A stretch of DNA of 64,000 nt from Micromonospora sonchi (GCF_014646235.1 NZ_BMNB01000001.1:417033-481032), one strand, 5' to 3'; counted from the stretch's first letter, positions 46,893-57,180 are shown. A program made the numbers and translations. The notes: generated from the sequence alone by a model not told the origin.

Positions 46893-49247
46893 GTGAACCA
46901 GCACGAACTTGGTGTCCTCGACGAGATTCAGCGGCGGGTGCTGTGGCTCGCCACCCGGATCGTGGACGCGGCCAACGACCGCGACACGGGCGACGGGGTC
47001 AAGGTCGGCGGGCACCAGGCGTCCAGCGCCTCCCTGGTGACCGCGATGACCGCACTGTGGTTCGCCCACCTCGACGCCGAGGACCGGGTCGCGGTCAAGC
47101 CGCACGCCTCGCCGGTGTTCCACGCCATCCAGTACCTCCTCGGCAACCTGGACCGGTCGTACCTGACCCGGCTGCGGGCCCGCGGCGGGTTGCAGTCGTA
47201 CCCGTCGCGGACGAAGGACCCGGACGGGGTGGACTTCTCCACCGGCTCGGTCGGCCTGGGCGCCGCCGCCCCGCTGTTCGCCGCGGTGACCCGACGGTAT
47301 GTCGACGCGCACTTCGGCGCGCGTCCGCACTCCCGGTTCGTCGCGTTGATCGGTGACGCCGAACTGGACGAGGGCAACGTCTGGGAGGCGGTCGTCGACC
47401 CGGCCACCACCGGGCTCGGCAACGTGATGTGGGTGGTCGACTTCAACCGGCAGTCGCTGGACCGGGTCGTCCCCGGGGTACGGATCGACCAGTGGCGCGG
47501 CCAGTTCGAGGCCGCCGGCTGGCACGTGGTCGAGGTCAAGTACGGCCGCAAGCTGGCCCGGGCGTACGCCCAGCCAGGCGGCGAGGCGCTGCGCGGCTGG
47601 ATCGACGCGATGCCGAACGAGCAGTACCAGTCGCTGTTCGGGCTGACCGGAGCGCAGCTGCGCAAGCGGTTCCTGGACGGCGCGCCGGCCGAGGTGGAGA
47701 CGTTCGTCGCCGACATCGCCGACGAGGAACTGGGACCGCTCGTCACCGACCTGGGCGGGCACGACCTCAGCGCGCTGCTCGACGCGTACGCCCAGTGTGA
47801 CGCGGTGACCGACCGGCCGAGCGTGGTGTTCGCGTACACGGTCAAGGGTTGGGGTCTGCCGATCGCCGGCAATCCGCGCAACCATTCGGCGTTGCTCTCC
47901 GGCGAACAGGTCGACGCGCTGCGCGCCGCGCACGGCCTGACCCGCGACACCGAGTGGGACCGTCTCGACCCGGCGTCCCCGGCGGGGATCCGGGCCGGGC
48001 AGCGTCGGGAGGCGCTGTCCCGCGCGCCCCGCGAGCGCGCGCTCGGGGTCACCGTCCCACAGACCACGAGGGTACGCGCGAACAAACCGATCTCCACCCA
48101 GGAGGTCTTCGGTCGGGTGCTGGTCGACCTGGCCCGCGACCCGCAGGTGGGGAAGTACCTGGTGACCACCGCGCCGGACGTGGCGACCTCCACCAACCTG
48201 GCCGGGTTCATCAACAAGACCGGCGTGTTCGCCCCGACCGCCCAGCGATCCTGGTCGGAGGACCGGATGCTGCGCTGGACGGAGAGCCCCGACGGGCAGC
48301 ACATCGCACTGGGCATCTCCGAGATGAACCTGTTCCTGCTGCTCGGTCAGCTCGGGCTGTCCTGGGACCTGTCCGGGCAGCCGCTGCTGCCGGTCGGCAC
48401 CGTCTACGACCCGTTCGTGCTGCGCGGGTTGGACGCCTTCCTCTACGGCACCTACTCCGGCTCCCGGTTCGTGGTGGCCGGCACCCCGTCCGGCATCACC
48501 CTCGCTCCGGAGGGCGGCGCGCACCAGTCCACGATCACCGCGAGCGTGGGGCTGGAACTGCCCGGGGTGACCTTCGTCGAGCCGGCGTACGCGGCCAGCC
48601 TGGACTGGCTGCTCTGTGACGCGCTCGGTCACATCGCCGGCGTGCCGCAGCCCGCGCCGACCGCCGCGCCGGCCGAGGACGGGGCGTACTACTTCCGGCT
48701 GAGCACCCGACCGGTGGATCAGGCGCCGTTCGAGGCGGCCCGTGCCCGGCTCGGCGACGCGGTGCTGCGCCGGCAGGTGCTCGCCGGGGCGTACCGGCTG
48801 GTCGACGCCCATCAGGCGGACCCGCGTCTGGCCGACGCCCCGACGGTGCAACTGGCCGCCTCCGGCGCGGTGCTGCCCGAGGTGCTGGCCGCCGCGGCCG
48901 AGTTGGCCGAGGAGGGTGTCGCCGCCCACGTCGTCGACGTCACCAGCCTGGACCGCCTCTACCGGGCCTGGCAGCGCACGCTGCGTCAGGGCGTACGCAC
49001 CGCCACCGTGCCCAGCGTGCCCGGCGCGCTGCGGTCGGCCTTCGTCGACCGGGTACCGGTGGTCACCGTGCACGACGCCGCCTCGCACGCGATGGCCTGG
49101 CTCGGCTCGGCCGTAGGCGCCCCCGCCGTCCCGCTAGGCGTCGACGAGTTCGGCCAGTCCGGCACCGTCCACGACCTCTACGACCTGCACGACCTCCTCC
49201 CCGGCAGCATCGTCAACGCCGCCCTGGCCGCTCTCTCCCTCCGCTAA
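46893..49247 (+). CDS. AceE/transketolase-like ThDP enzyme
   Basis: A 784-residue homodimeric-E1-like protein. The ThDP motif is GDAELDEGNVWEAVVDPATTGLGNVMWVVDFNRQ (shown in parts: GDAELDEGNVWEA, then VVDFNRQ). Other AceE features are GHQASSASLVTAMTALWF, FSTGSVGLGAA, TVKGWGLPIAGNPRNHSALL and EGGAHQS. It is about 100 residues shorter than typical AceE (about 890), and no lipoyl E2 or E3 gene is nearby, so it may have another substrate. The GTG follows GGAG. Its stop overlaps the convergent phosphoesterase stop by 4 bp. Confidence 0.82.
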   Translation: MNQHELGVLDEIQRRVLWLATRIVDAANDRDTGDGVKVGGHQASSASLVTAMTALWFAHLDAEDRVAVKPHASPVFHAIQYLLGNLDRSYLTRLRARGGLQSYPSRTKDPDGVDFSTGSVGLGAAAPLFAAVTRRYVDAHFGARPHSRFVALIGDAELDEGNVWEAVVDPATTGLGNVMWVVDFNRQSLDRVVPGVRIDQWRGQFEAAGWHVVEVKYGRKLARAYAQPGGEALRGWIDAMPNEQYQSLFGLTGAQLRKRFLDGAPAEVETFVADIADEELGPLVTDLGGHDLSALLDAYAQCDAVTDRPSVVFAYTVKGWGLPIAGNPRNHSALLSGEQVDALRAAHGLTRDTEWDRLDPASPAGIRAGQRREALSRAPRERALGVTVPQTTRVRANKPISTQEVFGRVLVDLARDPQVGKYLVTTAPDVATSTNLAGFINKTGVFAPTAQRSWSEDRMLRWTESPDGQHIALGISEMNLFLLLGQLGLSWDLSGQPLLPVGTVYDPFVLRGLDAFLYGTYSGSRFVVAGTPSGITLAPEGGAHQSTITASVGLELPGVTFVEPAYAASLDWLLCDALGHIAGVPQPAPTAAPAEDGAYYFRLSTRPVDQAPFEAARARLGDAVLRRQVLAGAYRLVDAHQADPRLADAPTVQLAASGAVLPEVLAAAAELAEEGVAAHVVDVTSLDRLYRAWQRTLRQGVRTATVPSVPGALRSAFVDRVPVVTVHDAASHAMAWLGSAVGAPAVPLGVDEFGQSGTVHDLYDLHDLLPGSIVNAALAALSLR

Positions 49248-50830
49248 CGGGTGGGGGTGGGGGTTGTGGGGGCGGGGGGGCCGGCGGTGGGTTGGGTCAC
49301 CACGGTGCGTTCGAGGTTGACCTGGGCCTGGCCGGTGCCGCCGACGGTGATGTCGTCGTACGCCTGGAGCAGCTGCTGCTGGTCGAAGTAGAGCACGGTC
49401 ATGCTCAACGGGGTGGGCTGCTCGCCCTCCAGCCCGCGCAGGCCCGCGCCGCCGGTCGAGCCCTCCACCATCAGCGTGGTGGGCTGTTGGCCCGGCACCT
49501 CGGGCAGCTTCTCCACCCGCCGTTGGTGGGTGTGCCCGGCCAGCACGAGCGGGCAGGTGCCGGAGAGCGGACCGGCGGCGGCCGGATCGTGCACCAGGGC
49601 GATGTTCACCGGCCGCGGTGAGCTGCGGACCGTGGCCGCCAGCTGCTCGCCGTTGGTGATCAGCTCGTTCGCGGTGGGTGGGTTGAGCCCGCCGGCGGCC
49701 GGCGAGGTGCTCTTGTCCGGGGTGAAGCGGGGGTCGCCGATGCCGCCGATGGTCAGCCCCGCGACGGTGGTGGTCGCGTTGTCCAGCACGATCGCGTTCG
49801 GCTGCTGGGCCACCGCCGCCGCGGTACGCCCCGAGTCGTGGTTGCCGCGGATGTAGACGTACGGCTTCCGGAGCAGGCTGATCGAGCCCACGTAGGAGGC
49901 CTCCGGCTCGCTGCCCCAGTCGGTGATGTCGCCGGTGTCGATGACCACGTCGATCGCGAACTGCTCCACCACGGTCCGGATCAGCTGCCAGGCGGCCGGG
50001 TTGAGGTGCATGTCGGAGATGTGCAGGACCCGGGTGGTGCCCGGCTGCTGCTCGAACACCGGCAGCGCCGAGACGGTGGTGTAGAGCTGGGTGACGTTGC
50101 CGATGAGGCGCTGGAGCTGCTCGGCGTACCGGGTGTAGTCGTTGGCGATCCGGCGTACGTCACCGACGATCGCCGGGGCGTTGACCAGCAGCCCCTCGTA
50201 CCTGGGCTCCTCGATCGCCTGCGGACGCAGGGTCGCCGCGGCGGTGCCGAGACTGCCGGCGGTGATCAGCAACGCGAGGCCGCCGGCCCAGGCGGCCCGG
50301 CGGGTGTCGCGGAAGACCAGCAGGGCCAGCACCAGGGCGGCCAGCACGGCGGAGCCGATGGTACGCAGCCCGAGCCGCAGCACACCTTCGCGTACCTCGT
50401 CGACGGCCGACTGGGTGGCCCGGTTCAGGCTCGCCGGATCCTCGATCAGGGCCTCGACGCGGCTCTGCTCCAACGCGCCCAGCTCCACGGTCAGGTGGGT
50501 GGGCCCGTCGTGGCTGTCCAGTTGCAGCGCGCCCAGCGGCGGGATGTCGATGGTGGTGCCGCCGTTGGTGGCCGGCGCGACCGACAGCTTCGCGCGGAAC
50601 GGCCCGATGTCGGTGCCGACCTGCCCGCCGGCGACGACCCCGGCCAGCACCCCGGCCAGCGTGACGGCCAGGACGGCCACGGCGACCGCGATCCGGCGTA
50701 CGCCGGGGTGCCGCCCGGTGCGGCGCGACACGGCGGCGGCACGCCGCAGCGGGGCGAAGCGGCGCCCGCGAGCGCCCGGGGTGTCCCCGGCGCGGTCGCG
50801 CCGCGGCTGCTCGTTCTCGTGACCGTCCAT
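49244..50830 (-). CDS. Membrane metallophosphoesterase
   Basis: A 528-residue membrane protein with an extracellular calcineurin-like phosphatase domain. The N-terminus is basic (RRFAPLRRAAAVSRRTGRHP), followed by a membrane helix, an outer region, two more helices near residues 165-210 and then the phosphoesterase motifs in order: HISDMHLN, VIDTGDITDWG, IRGNHDS, LVHDPAA and LAGHTHQ. The end is Pro/Thr-rich. It may act on nucleotides or cell-envelope phosphates; not determined. The ATG at 50830 is used. Confidence 0.88.
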   Translation of the reverse strand: MDGHENEQPRRDRAGDTPGARGRRFAPLRRAAAVSRRTGRHPGVRRIAVAVAVLAVTLAGVLAGVVAGGQVGTDIGPFRAKLSVAPATNGGTTIDIPPLGALQLDSHDGPTHLTVELGALEQSRVEALIEDPASLNRATQSAVDEVREGVLRLGLRTIGSAVLAALVLALLVFRDTRRAAWAGGLALLITAGSLGTAAATLRPQAIEEPRYEGLLVNAPAIVGDVRRIANDYTRYAEQLQRLIGNVTQLYTTVSALPVFEQQPGTTRVLHISDMHLNPAAWQLIRTVVEQFAIDVVIDTGDITDWGSEPEASYVGSISLLRKPYVYIRGNHDSGRTAAAVAQQPNAIVLDNATTTVAGLTIGGIGDPRFTPDKSTSPAAGGLNPPTANELITNGEQLAATVRSSPRPVNIALVHDPAAAGPLSGTCPLVLAGHTHQRRVEKLPEVPGQQPTTLMVEGSTGGAGLRGLEGEQPTPLSMTVLYFDQQQLLQAYDDITVGGTGQAQVNLERTVVTQPTAGPPAPTTPTPTR

Positions 50831-50929
50831 GCTGAGATTCTGACCTGCCCGCCGAAGGATCTTGACAAACCTGGATCGAGAGACTGCCGGATGAACCGGC
50901 CGCCGTCTCTGCTGCGCGCTGCGGGTGGC

Positions 50930-52093
50930 TCAGCTGCGCCCGGCACCGCCACCCGAGAGGACCAGCCGCAGCAACCGGTCGTCCTCCGGCGCCGGTCGGC
51001 CCCGCCCGTCGTGGTTGGAGGTGCTCACCCAGAGCGACCCGTCCGGTGCCGCGGCGATCGCCCGCAGGCGCCCGTACTGCTCGGTCAGCAGGGCGTGTGG
51101 CTGCCCGAGCACCGTGCCGGTCGCGGTCAGCTCGACCAGCCAGAGGCGCTGCCCACGCAGGCAGGCGGTGGCCAGCGTCCGCTCGACCGCGGCCAGCCCC
51201 GAGCAGGACGCCTCGTCGGTCGGCCACTGCACGATCGGGTCGACGTACTTCTTGTCGCCGGCACGCCCCTCGACCTCGGGCCAACCGTAGTTCTTGCCCT
51301 TGCTGATCTGGTTGATCTCGTCCCAGGTGTTCTGGCCGAACTCGACGGCGTACATCCGGTCGCCGTCCCAGGCGATGCCCTGCACGTTGCGGTGACCCAG
51401 CGACCAGACCGGGGAGTTCGGGAAGGGGTTGCCCGGCGCCGGCTTCCCGTCCGCGGTGATCCGCAGGATCTTGCCGCCGAGCTCCTTGACGTCCTGCGAC
51501 CGGGCGGTCTCCCCGGCGTCGCCGGTGCTGGCGTAGAGCTGCCCGTCCGGGCCGAACGCCAGGCCGCCGCCGTTGTGGATGCCCGCCTTGGGGATGCCGG
51601 TGAGGATCGGGGTGGGTTTCTCGCCGAGCCGCAGCCGGGCGATCCGGTTGTCCCGCTCGGCGGTGTAGTAGACGAAGGCCGTCCGGTCCCGCTCGAACTC
51701 GGGGGAGACGGCGATGCCCAGCAGGCCGCCCTCGCCGCCGGCCGCCACCTCGTCGATGGTCTGCACCTCGGTGACCTTCATGCCGTCCGGGCCGGACTCC
51801 GGGCCGACCTGGAGGATCCGGCCGCTGTCGCGCTCGGTGACCAGCGCTCCGCCGTCGGGCAGGAAGGCGATGCCCCACGGCACCTGCAGTCCCTTGGCCA
51901 GCACGGTGGCGACGATCTCCTGGTTGCCGGTGCCGGCGGTCGCCGAGGGGCTGGGCAGGTTCGGTGGTTCGCCGGCCGGGTCGGGGGCCGGGTCGCCGAG
52001 GCTGCACCCGGTGGCGGCGAGCAGCACGGCCGCGCAGGACGCGGCGAGGGCCGTGCGGAGCTGACGGGCTCGAAAGTACGGGGGTGCGCTCAC
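50930..52093 (-). CDS. Lipoprotein sugar dehydrogenase, PQQ-type (GSDH/YliI-like)
   Basis: A 387-residue six-bladed propeller of the glucose/sorbosone dehydrogenase family. The lipobox LLAATGC lies near residue 30. The fold is marked by [57 protein letters not shown] and [13 protein letters not shown]. It may oxidise aldoses with PQQ at the cell surface; the host may or may not make PQQ. TACCCT ends exactly 6 bp before the GTG and there is no ribosome site, so the transcript is probably leaderless. Confidence 0.9.
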   Translation of the reverse strand: MSAPPYFRARQLRTALAASCAAVLLAATGCSLGDPAPDPAGEPPNLPSPSATAGTGNQEIVATVLAKGLQVPWGIAFLPDGGALVTERDSGRILQVGPESGPDGMKVTEVQTIDEVAAGGEGGLLGIAVSPEFERDRTAFVYYTAERDNRIARLRLGEKPTPILTGIPKAGIHNGGGLAFGPDGQLYASTGDAGETARSQDVKELGGKILRITADGKPAPGNPFPNSPVWSLGHRNVQGIAWDGDRMYAVEFGQNTWDEINQISKGKNYGWPEVEGRAGDKKYVDPIVQWPTDEASCSGLAAVERTLATACLRGQRLWLVELTATGTVLGQPHALLTEQYGRLRAIAAAPDGSLWVSTSNHDGRGRPAPEDDRLLRLVLSGGGAGRS

Positions 52094-52174
52094 CGGCCCA
52101 GGGTAGTCCGCCGCAGGCGGCGGCGCGGAGGTCGACGAGAGCCGCCCCGCACGGCGGGACCGATCGCGGCAGCC

Positions 52175-52180
52175 TATCGT
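52175..52180 (+). promoter_or_regulatory. -10 element of D-2-hydroxyacid dehydrogenase gene
   Basis: TATCGT ends 8 bp before the GTG start, without a Shine-Dalgarno site. It fits a leaderless transcript. The promoter of the divergent lipoprotein gene lies only about 70 bp away. Confidence 0.45.
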
Positions 52181-52188
52181 CGGCAGGC

Positions 52189-53115
52189 GTGAAGGTATGG
52201 ATCCCGCACGAGGTCGACCACGCCCTGCTCGGCGAGCTGCCGCCGCAGGTCACCGTCGAGACGATGGCCGACCCCACGCGCCTGCCCTCGACGGCGGCCG
52301 ACGTCCGGTTCTGGGTGCCGCCCTTCGTGCCCCGGCGGGAGGTCACCGCACTGCTGCCCGAGCTGCCCGAGCTGGCGGTGGTGCAGCTGCTCACCGCCGG
52401 CGCGGACGCCTGGGTCGGCCACGTCAAACCCGACGTCCTGCTCTGCGACGCCCGGGGCGTGCACGATTCCTCCACCGCCGAGTGGGTGGTCGCCGCGATC
52501 CTGTCCCAACTGCGCGCCTTTCCCGCGCTGGCCCGCGCGCAGGCGCACCGGCGGTGGGCGTACGAGGAGGTGGCACCCACCGACGAACTGGCCGGCAAGC
52601 GGGTGCTGATCGTCGGCGCCGGTTCGATCGGCACCGCCGTGCGGGCCCGGCTCGCGCCCTTCGAGGTGGAGTTCATCCTGGTGGCCCGCACAGCCCGGCC
52701 GGAGCAGGGCGTGTACGGGGTCGAGGAACTCGACCGGCTGTTGCCGCAGGCCGACATCGTGGTGCTGCTGGTGCCGCTGACCGAGCAGACCCGGGGCCTG
52801 GTCGACGAGCGGTTCCTGGCCGCGATGCGCGACGGTGCGCTGCTGGTGAACGCCGCGCGGGGCCCGGTGGCGCGGACCGACGCCCTGGTCGCCGAGCTGA
52901 GCAGCGGTCGGATCTGCGCCGCGCTGGACGTCACCGACCCGGAGCCGCTGCCCGCCGACCATCCGCTCTGGGAGCTGCCGAACGTGCTGATCACCCCGCA
53001 CACGGGAGGGGCGGTGCGGGGCCTGCTGCCGCGGGCGTACCGTCTGGCCGGCCGGCAGATCCGTCGGTTCCTGGCCGGAGAACAGCTGGAGAACGTGGTG
53101 ACGGAGGGTTACTGA
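52189..53115 (+). CDS. D-2-hydroxyacid dehydrogenase
   Basis: A 308-residue NAD(P)-dependent dehydrogenase. The Rossmann motif is [22 protein letters not shown]. The catalytic Arg is in [16 protein letters not shown], the Glu in [20 protein letters not shown] and the His in ITPHTGG, so the triad is complete. The substrate, such as glyoxylate, hydroxypyruvate or a phosphoglycerate-like acid, cannot be fixed. It starts with a GTG and appears leaderless. Its 3' end overlaps the convergent PH-domain gene by 7 bp. Confidence 0.92.
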   Translation: MKVWIPHEVDHALLGELPPQVTVETMADPTRLPSTAADVRFWVPPFVPRREVTALLPELPELAVVQLLTAGADAWVGHVKPDVLLCDARGVHDSSTAEWVVAAILSQLRAFPALARAQAHRRWAYEEVAPTDELAGKRVLIVGAGSIGTAVRARLAPFEVEFILVARTARPEQGVYGVEELDRLLPQADIVVLLVPLTEQTRGLVDERFLAAMRDGALLVNAARGPVARTDALVAELSSGRICAALDVTDPEPLPADHPLWELPNVLITPHTGGAVRGLLPRAYRLAGRQIRRFLAGEQLENVVTEGY

Positions 53116-53486
53116 GCCGGCTCCAGGTCGCCCTGGCCGGCCGCCGCCACCAGGCGGGGCAGATCCTGCCGGCGTACCGCGGGCAGCACCAGCCGCTGGC
53201 CGTCGGTGAGCAGGGCGACCGCCCGCCCGCGCGGATCGGCCGCCAGCTCGGCCACCTGCTCCCAGCCGACCCGGCGTTGGCCGACGAGCGCCCGCAGGCG
53301 CAGCCCGCGGGGGTCCGCGTCGGTGCCGGCGCGCCAGGCCCAGACGGCCACCGCCAGCGGTACCAGAAGCACCGGCAGCAGGTACGCGCGGGCGTTGGCC
53401 AGCGGCAGGGCGCCGATGGTGGCGACGATCGCCGCGACCAGGGCGGCCTGATGGTGCCGGAATCGCACAGTGTCGGAGCGGGCCAT
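53109..53486 (-). CDS. Small membrane protein with PH-like domain
   Basis: A 125-residue protein. MARSDTVRFRHHQAALVAAIVATIGALPLA and YLLPVLLVPLAVAVWAWRAG are two membrane helices, followed by a short PH-like beta domain (GLRLRALVGQRRVGWEQVAELAADPRGRAVALLTDGQRLVLPAV). This matches a common actinobacterial PH-domain family. Function unknown. The ATG at 53486 is chosen because the upstream frame is Arg/Pro-rich and unlikely to be coding. Confidence 0.82.
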   Translation of the reverse strand: MARSDTVRFRHHQAALVAAIVATIGALPLANARAYLLPVLLVPLAVAVWAWRAGTDADPRGLRLRALVGQRRVGWEQVAELAADPRGRAVALLTDGQRLVLPAVRRQDLPRLVAAAGQGDLEPAQ

Positions 53487-53703
53487 GATTCGATGATCCC
53501 ACCGGCGCCGGGCCGGGCCGCGCCGGGTCGGCCTGCTGCGCGGACGAGACGCGCGGGACGGCAATGCGTGATCCGCCTCACTGTCCGGTAGCCGTCACTT
53601 CGCGCAAGCTGATTCGTTCACGGATGGTGGGCGGCGGATTACGATGTTCGCCGTCCGCCGCACCGCCGCACCGCCGCAGTGTCCCCTCACGAAGGCGAAC
53701 GCC

Positions 53704-55995
53704 GTGCCCGTCGCTTCAGTGTTCCGTGCCACCACCTACCGTCCCGTCCTGCCGGAAACCTGCGTCCTCGCGGTGGTCGCCGTGCTGGTCGCCATCGGTG
53801 TGACCGGCCCGGTGCCGGCCCTCGCCGTGGTGGCGCTCGCCGGTGCCACCGGTTCGACGCTGGCGGGCGTACGCCTGTCCCGGCTGACCATCGGTCCCGA
53901 CGTGCCGGCGGCCAATCTCGCGGGCGGGCGGCTGGCCCGTCGCCGTGCGGCCCGACCCCGCCGGGCCGCCGCGCTGCTGCACGCCGCGGTGGTGACCGCC
54001 GGGCTGACCGCGTCGGTGCTGCCGCTGGCCTCCGCCGGGTACCGTCCGGCGGCGGCCGCCACCGGGCTCGCCGGCACCGCCGCCCTGCTGGGTGCCGGCC
54101 TGTTCAGCCTGCCCCGCCGGCCACCTCCGCCGCTCCGGGTGCGGCTGCGTCGGCTGCTCGACGGCGCGGTGGCCGGTCTGTGTCTGGTGCTCGTCGCCTG
54201 GCTGCTGCTGCCGTACGCCGGGGTGCCGGCGGCATGGCGGCTGGCCTCGGCGGCGGTCATCGGACTGCTGGCCGGCGACCTGTTGACCGTGCTGACCGGG
54301 CCGCACCGCAACGCCGGCTCGGCCCGGGGTCGGGTCGGTGCCGCGTTGACCCTGCTCGCGCTGGTGTTGCTGGCCGCGCTGCCGGCCGGTCCCACCGCCG
54401 GCCGGGCGCCGTTGCTGGCCGTACCGCCGCTGGTGGTCGGTGTGCTGCTGGCCGCCGACGGGGTGCGGCGCGTGGTGCAGGCGGGCGACGATCCGCCCCG
54501 GGGTGGCACCCTGCTCTGGCCGCGGACGCTGGTCCCGGCGATCGGGGTGGTGCTGGCGATCGTCCACGAGTTGCAGGCGGGTCTGCTGCCTGACCGTGTC
54601 GCGGTGCTGCTCGCGCTCGCCGTGGTGCCCCCGCTGGTGGCCCGCGAGCTGATCGGCACGGACACGGACCTGCTGATCGGCGTCGACGCGGACCGCGGCC
54701 CGTCGCCGCCCGTTCCGTCGCCGGCCGCCGCGCCGGGGCCCGATTCGGCCAGCACGACCGAGCATCCCGTGCCCGCCGGGCGCGCCGCGCTGCTGCGTGC
54801 CCTGGCGGCGCGGCCGGAGCCGGTGGCCGGTGCGCTGCTGGTGGTCGACCTGCATCTCACCGAACTGCCCGGGATGGCCGTGCGGGACGACGTGGCGGCC
54901 GAGGCCGTCCGCCGGACGCGGGCCGTGGTGGCCGCCGGCGACGAGGTGTTCGACCTGGCCGGCAGCGGCCTTGCGGTGATCACCGGGGCCGGGCCGGTGC
55001 TGGCGTACGCGTTGGGCGCCCGGCTGCTCACCGCGCTGGACCGACCTTACGAGGTGTCCGGGGCGGTGCTGCGGTCACGGGCCAGTGTGGGGCTCGCCGA
55101 ACTCGCCCAGGGTCAGCCGGAGGACGTGCTGCGGCAGGCCGACCTGGCCCGGCGACGCGCGGCCCAGCTCGGCCGGGACCGGGTCGAGTGGTACGACGCG
55201 TACCTGGAGGAGCAGTTGGTCCGCCGGCTGGAGCTGGAGCGGGAACTGCCCGGCGCGGTCGCCCGGGGTGAGCTGGATCTGGTCTACCAGCCGGTGCTCG
55301 GGCTGGCGGACCGGTGGCCGGTCGGCACGGAGGCGTTGCTGCGCTGGCGCAGTCCGGTGCTCGGCACGGTGTTCCCGGCGGAGCTGCTGCCGGTCGCCGA
55401 AGATCTCGGCATCGTGGGCGAGCTGGGCACGTGGGTGCTGGACCGGGCGTGCCGGCAGCTCGCGGACTGGTCCGTCGGCGGCCGGCGGTTGTGGATGGCG
55501 GTCAACGTCTCCGTCCGCGAGCTGACCTCGCCGGACTTCGTGCCCCGGACGGTGGCGGTGCTGGACGCGTACGGTGTCGGGCCGGACCAGCTGGTGGTCG
55601 AGGTCTCCGAGCCGCGGGTGGGCGCCGAGCTGCCGACCGTGGTGGCGCGGCTGGCCGGGCTACGGTCGATGGGCATCCGGACGGCCCTGGACGATTTCCG
55701 CGCCGAGCACGCCTCCCTCGCCCAGCTGCGGAGACTGCCGATCGACCTGCTCAAGGTCGGGCCGGAGCTGGTCGCGGCGAGCGGCGGGGAGGAGCGATCC
55801 CTGCTGGACGTGGTGGTCACCGTCGCCGAGCGGATCGGGCTGGAGGTGGTGGCCGAGGAGCTGGAATTCGCCCATCAGGTCGACGGGGCGTACCGGGCCG
55901 GGTGCCGCTACGGCCAGGGGTTCGAGCTGGCCCGGCCGGCGACCGCCGAGCGGGTCGAGGCGTACTTCGAGGAGTTTCCCTCCACGTCGCGGTGA
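53704..55995 (+). CDS. Membrane protein with degenerate GGDEF and EAL domain
   Basis: A 763-residue c-di-GMP-type protein. About nine N-terminal hydrophobic segments reach residue 310. The GGDEF-like domain has lost its signature; FDLAGSGLAVITG stands at that place, so no cyclase activity is expected. The EAL domain has EAL at 543-545, VNVSVREL, VEVSEPRV, LDDFRAEHASLAQL, LLKVG and EELEF. Most metal ligands remain, but the usual KIDRSF and EGVET motifs are altered, so phosphodiesterase activity is doubtful. The start is uncertain: GTG 53704 or ATG 53644. Confidence 0.82.
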   Translation: MPVASVFRATTYRPVLPETCVLAVVAVLVAIGVTGPVPALAVVALAGATGSTLAGVRLSRLTIGPDVPAANLAGGRLARRRAARPRRAAALLHAAVVTAGLTASVLPLASAGYRPAAAATGLAGTAALLGAGLFSLPRRPPPPLRVRLRRLLDGAVAGLCLVLVAWLLLPYAGVPAAWRLASAAVIGLLAGDLLTVLTGPHRNAGSARGRVGAALTLLALVLLAALPAGPTAGRAPLLAVPPLVVGVLLAADGVRRVVQAGDDPPRGGTLLWPRTLVPAIGVVLAIVHELQAGLLPDRVAVLLALAVVPPLVARELIGTDTDLLIGVDADRGPSPPVPSPAAAPGPDSASTTEHPVPAGRAALLRALAARPEPVAGALLVVDLHLTELPGMAVRDDVAAEAVRRTRAVVAAGDEVFDLAGSGLAVITGAGPVLAYALGARLLTALDRPYEVSGAVLRSRASVGLAELAQGQPEDVLRQADLARRRAAQLGRDRVEWYDAYLEEQLVRRLELERELPGAVARGELDLVYQPVLGLADRWPVGTEALLRWRSPVLGTVFPAELLPVAEDLGIVGELGTWVLDRACRQLADWSVGGRRLWMAVNVSVRELTSPDFVPRTVAVLDAYGVGPDQLVVEVSEPRVGAELPTVVARLAGLRSMGIRTALDDFRAEHASLAQLRRLPIDLLKVGPELVAASGGEERSLLDVVVTVAERIGLEVVAEELEFAHQVDGAYRAGCRYGQGFELARPATAERVEAYFEEFPSTSR

Positions 55996-56007
55996 GGCCG
56001 GCGACGC

Positions 56008-57039
56008 TTAAGCGGTTAAGCTGCTGCTGGGCGCCGGGCCGGTGCTGCCCCTGGGGGTCAGCCGGGGCGTCTCGGTCTCCAGCCCCTCCGCGGTGGCGCC
56101 CTCGATCAGCCGCAACAGCTGCCGGGCCGCGTGCGCGCCGTAGGCGGGGATGTCCCGACCGAGCGCGGTCAGCGGTGGGTGCACCAGCCGGCACAGTGGG
56201 GAGTCGTCCCAGGCCACGATGGACAGATGGGTGGGCACGGCGAGACCCATCTCCTGGGCGACCGACAGCCCGGCGATCGCCATCACGTCGTTGTCGTAGA
56301 TCAGCGCGGTGGGGCGGAGCCGGGAACTGAGCAGCCGCCGGGTCACCCGGGCGCCCTCCTCGCCGGTGTAGTCCGAGGAGACGGTGACCGCCTCGGCCAG
56401 CCCGAGACGCTGGCACACCGCGGTGAACGCCTGCGTCCGGATGGCGGTGTGCAGCAGGTCGGGCAGGCCGGCGACCCGGGCGATCCGCCGGTGCCCCAGG
56501 GCGTGCAGGTACTCCACGGTCTCCACCAGCGCCGCCGCGTCGTCCGACCAGACGCTGGGCAGGTCGCCGGTGCCCGTCGGCCCGCCGATCACCACGGCGG
56601 GCAGGCGCAACTCTTCCAGTACGGGCACCCGCAGGTCGTCGGTACGCAGGTCACAGACGAGCACCCCGTCGACCCGCCGCTCACCCCACCACCGCCGGTA
56701 GACCGCGATCTCGGCGCTCTGGTCGGCCACCACCTGAAGGGTCAGCGCGTACGACCGGGCGGAGAGTTCGGCCTCCACGCCGCTGATCAGCTCCATGAAG
56801 AACGGCTCGATGCCGAGCGTGCGGGCCGGCCGGGCGAGGATCAGCCCGATCGCCCGGGCCATCGCGCCGGAGAGCGCGCGGGCGGCGCTGCTCGGGCTGA
56901 ACCCGATCTCGGTGGCGATGGCGAGGATGCGTTGTCGGGTCGCCTCGGAGACGCCCGGCTGGCCGTTGAGCGCGTACGACACCGCGCCCTTGGAGACTCC
57001 CGCCCGCCGGGCGACATCCGCGATCGTCGGTCGCTTCAC
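56008..57039 (-). CDS. LacI family transcriptional regulator of mannoside locus
   Basis: A 343-residue LacI repressor. The HTH is KRPTIADVARRAGVSKGAVSYALNGQPGVSEATRQRIL, with the minor-groove hinge at FSPSSAARALSGAMARAIGLIL. The sugar-binding domain follows (DGVLVCDL, PTALIYDNDVMAIAGL, SIVAWDDSPLCRLVHPPLTAL). The GTG start follows AGGAGG. It is divergent from the importer operon, whose leader carries an AGCGCT-centred operator, so it probably represses that operon until a manno- or cello-oligosaccharide binds. Confidence 0.93.
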   Translation of the reverse strand: MKRPTIADVARRAGVSKGAVSYALNGQPGVSEATRQRILAIATEIGFSPSSAARALSGAMARAIGLILARPARTLGIEPFFMELISGVEAELSARSYALTLQVVADQSAEIAVYRRWWGERRVDGVLVCDLRTDDLRVPVLEELRLPAVVIGGPTGTGDLPSVWSDDAAALVETVEYLHALGHRRIARVAGLPDLLHTAIRTQAFTAVCQRLGLAEAVTVSSDYTGEEGARVTRRLLSSRLRPTALIYDNDVMAIAGLSVAQEMGLAVPTHLSIVAWDDSPLCRLVHPPLTALGRDIPAYGAHAARQLLRLIEGATAEGLETETPRLTPRGSTGPAPSSSLTA

Positions 57040-57180
57040 CCGCGCACGTCCTCCTGAACCCGCTTCCGGGTGGTACGCCCACCCGGTCGCCCCAGCTTGT
57101 TCGGTTCAGTCTACGGGGGATCGGGGCGGCCACCTCCCGGCGTCGTGGTGGGCCGTTCCGGCCGCGTTGCTGATCCGTCG

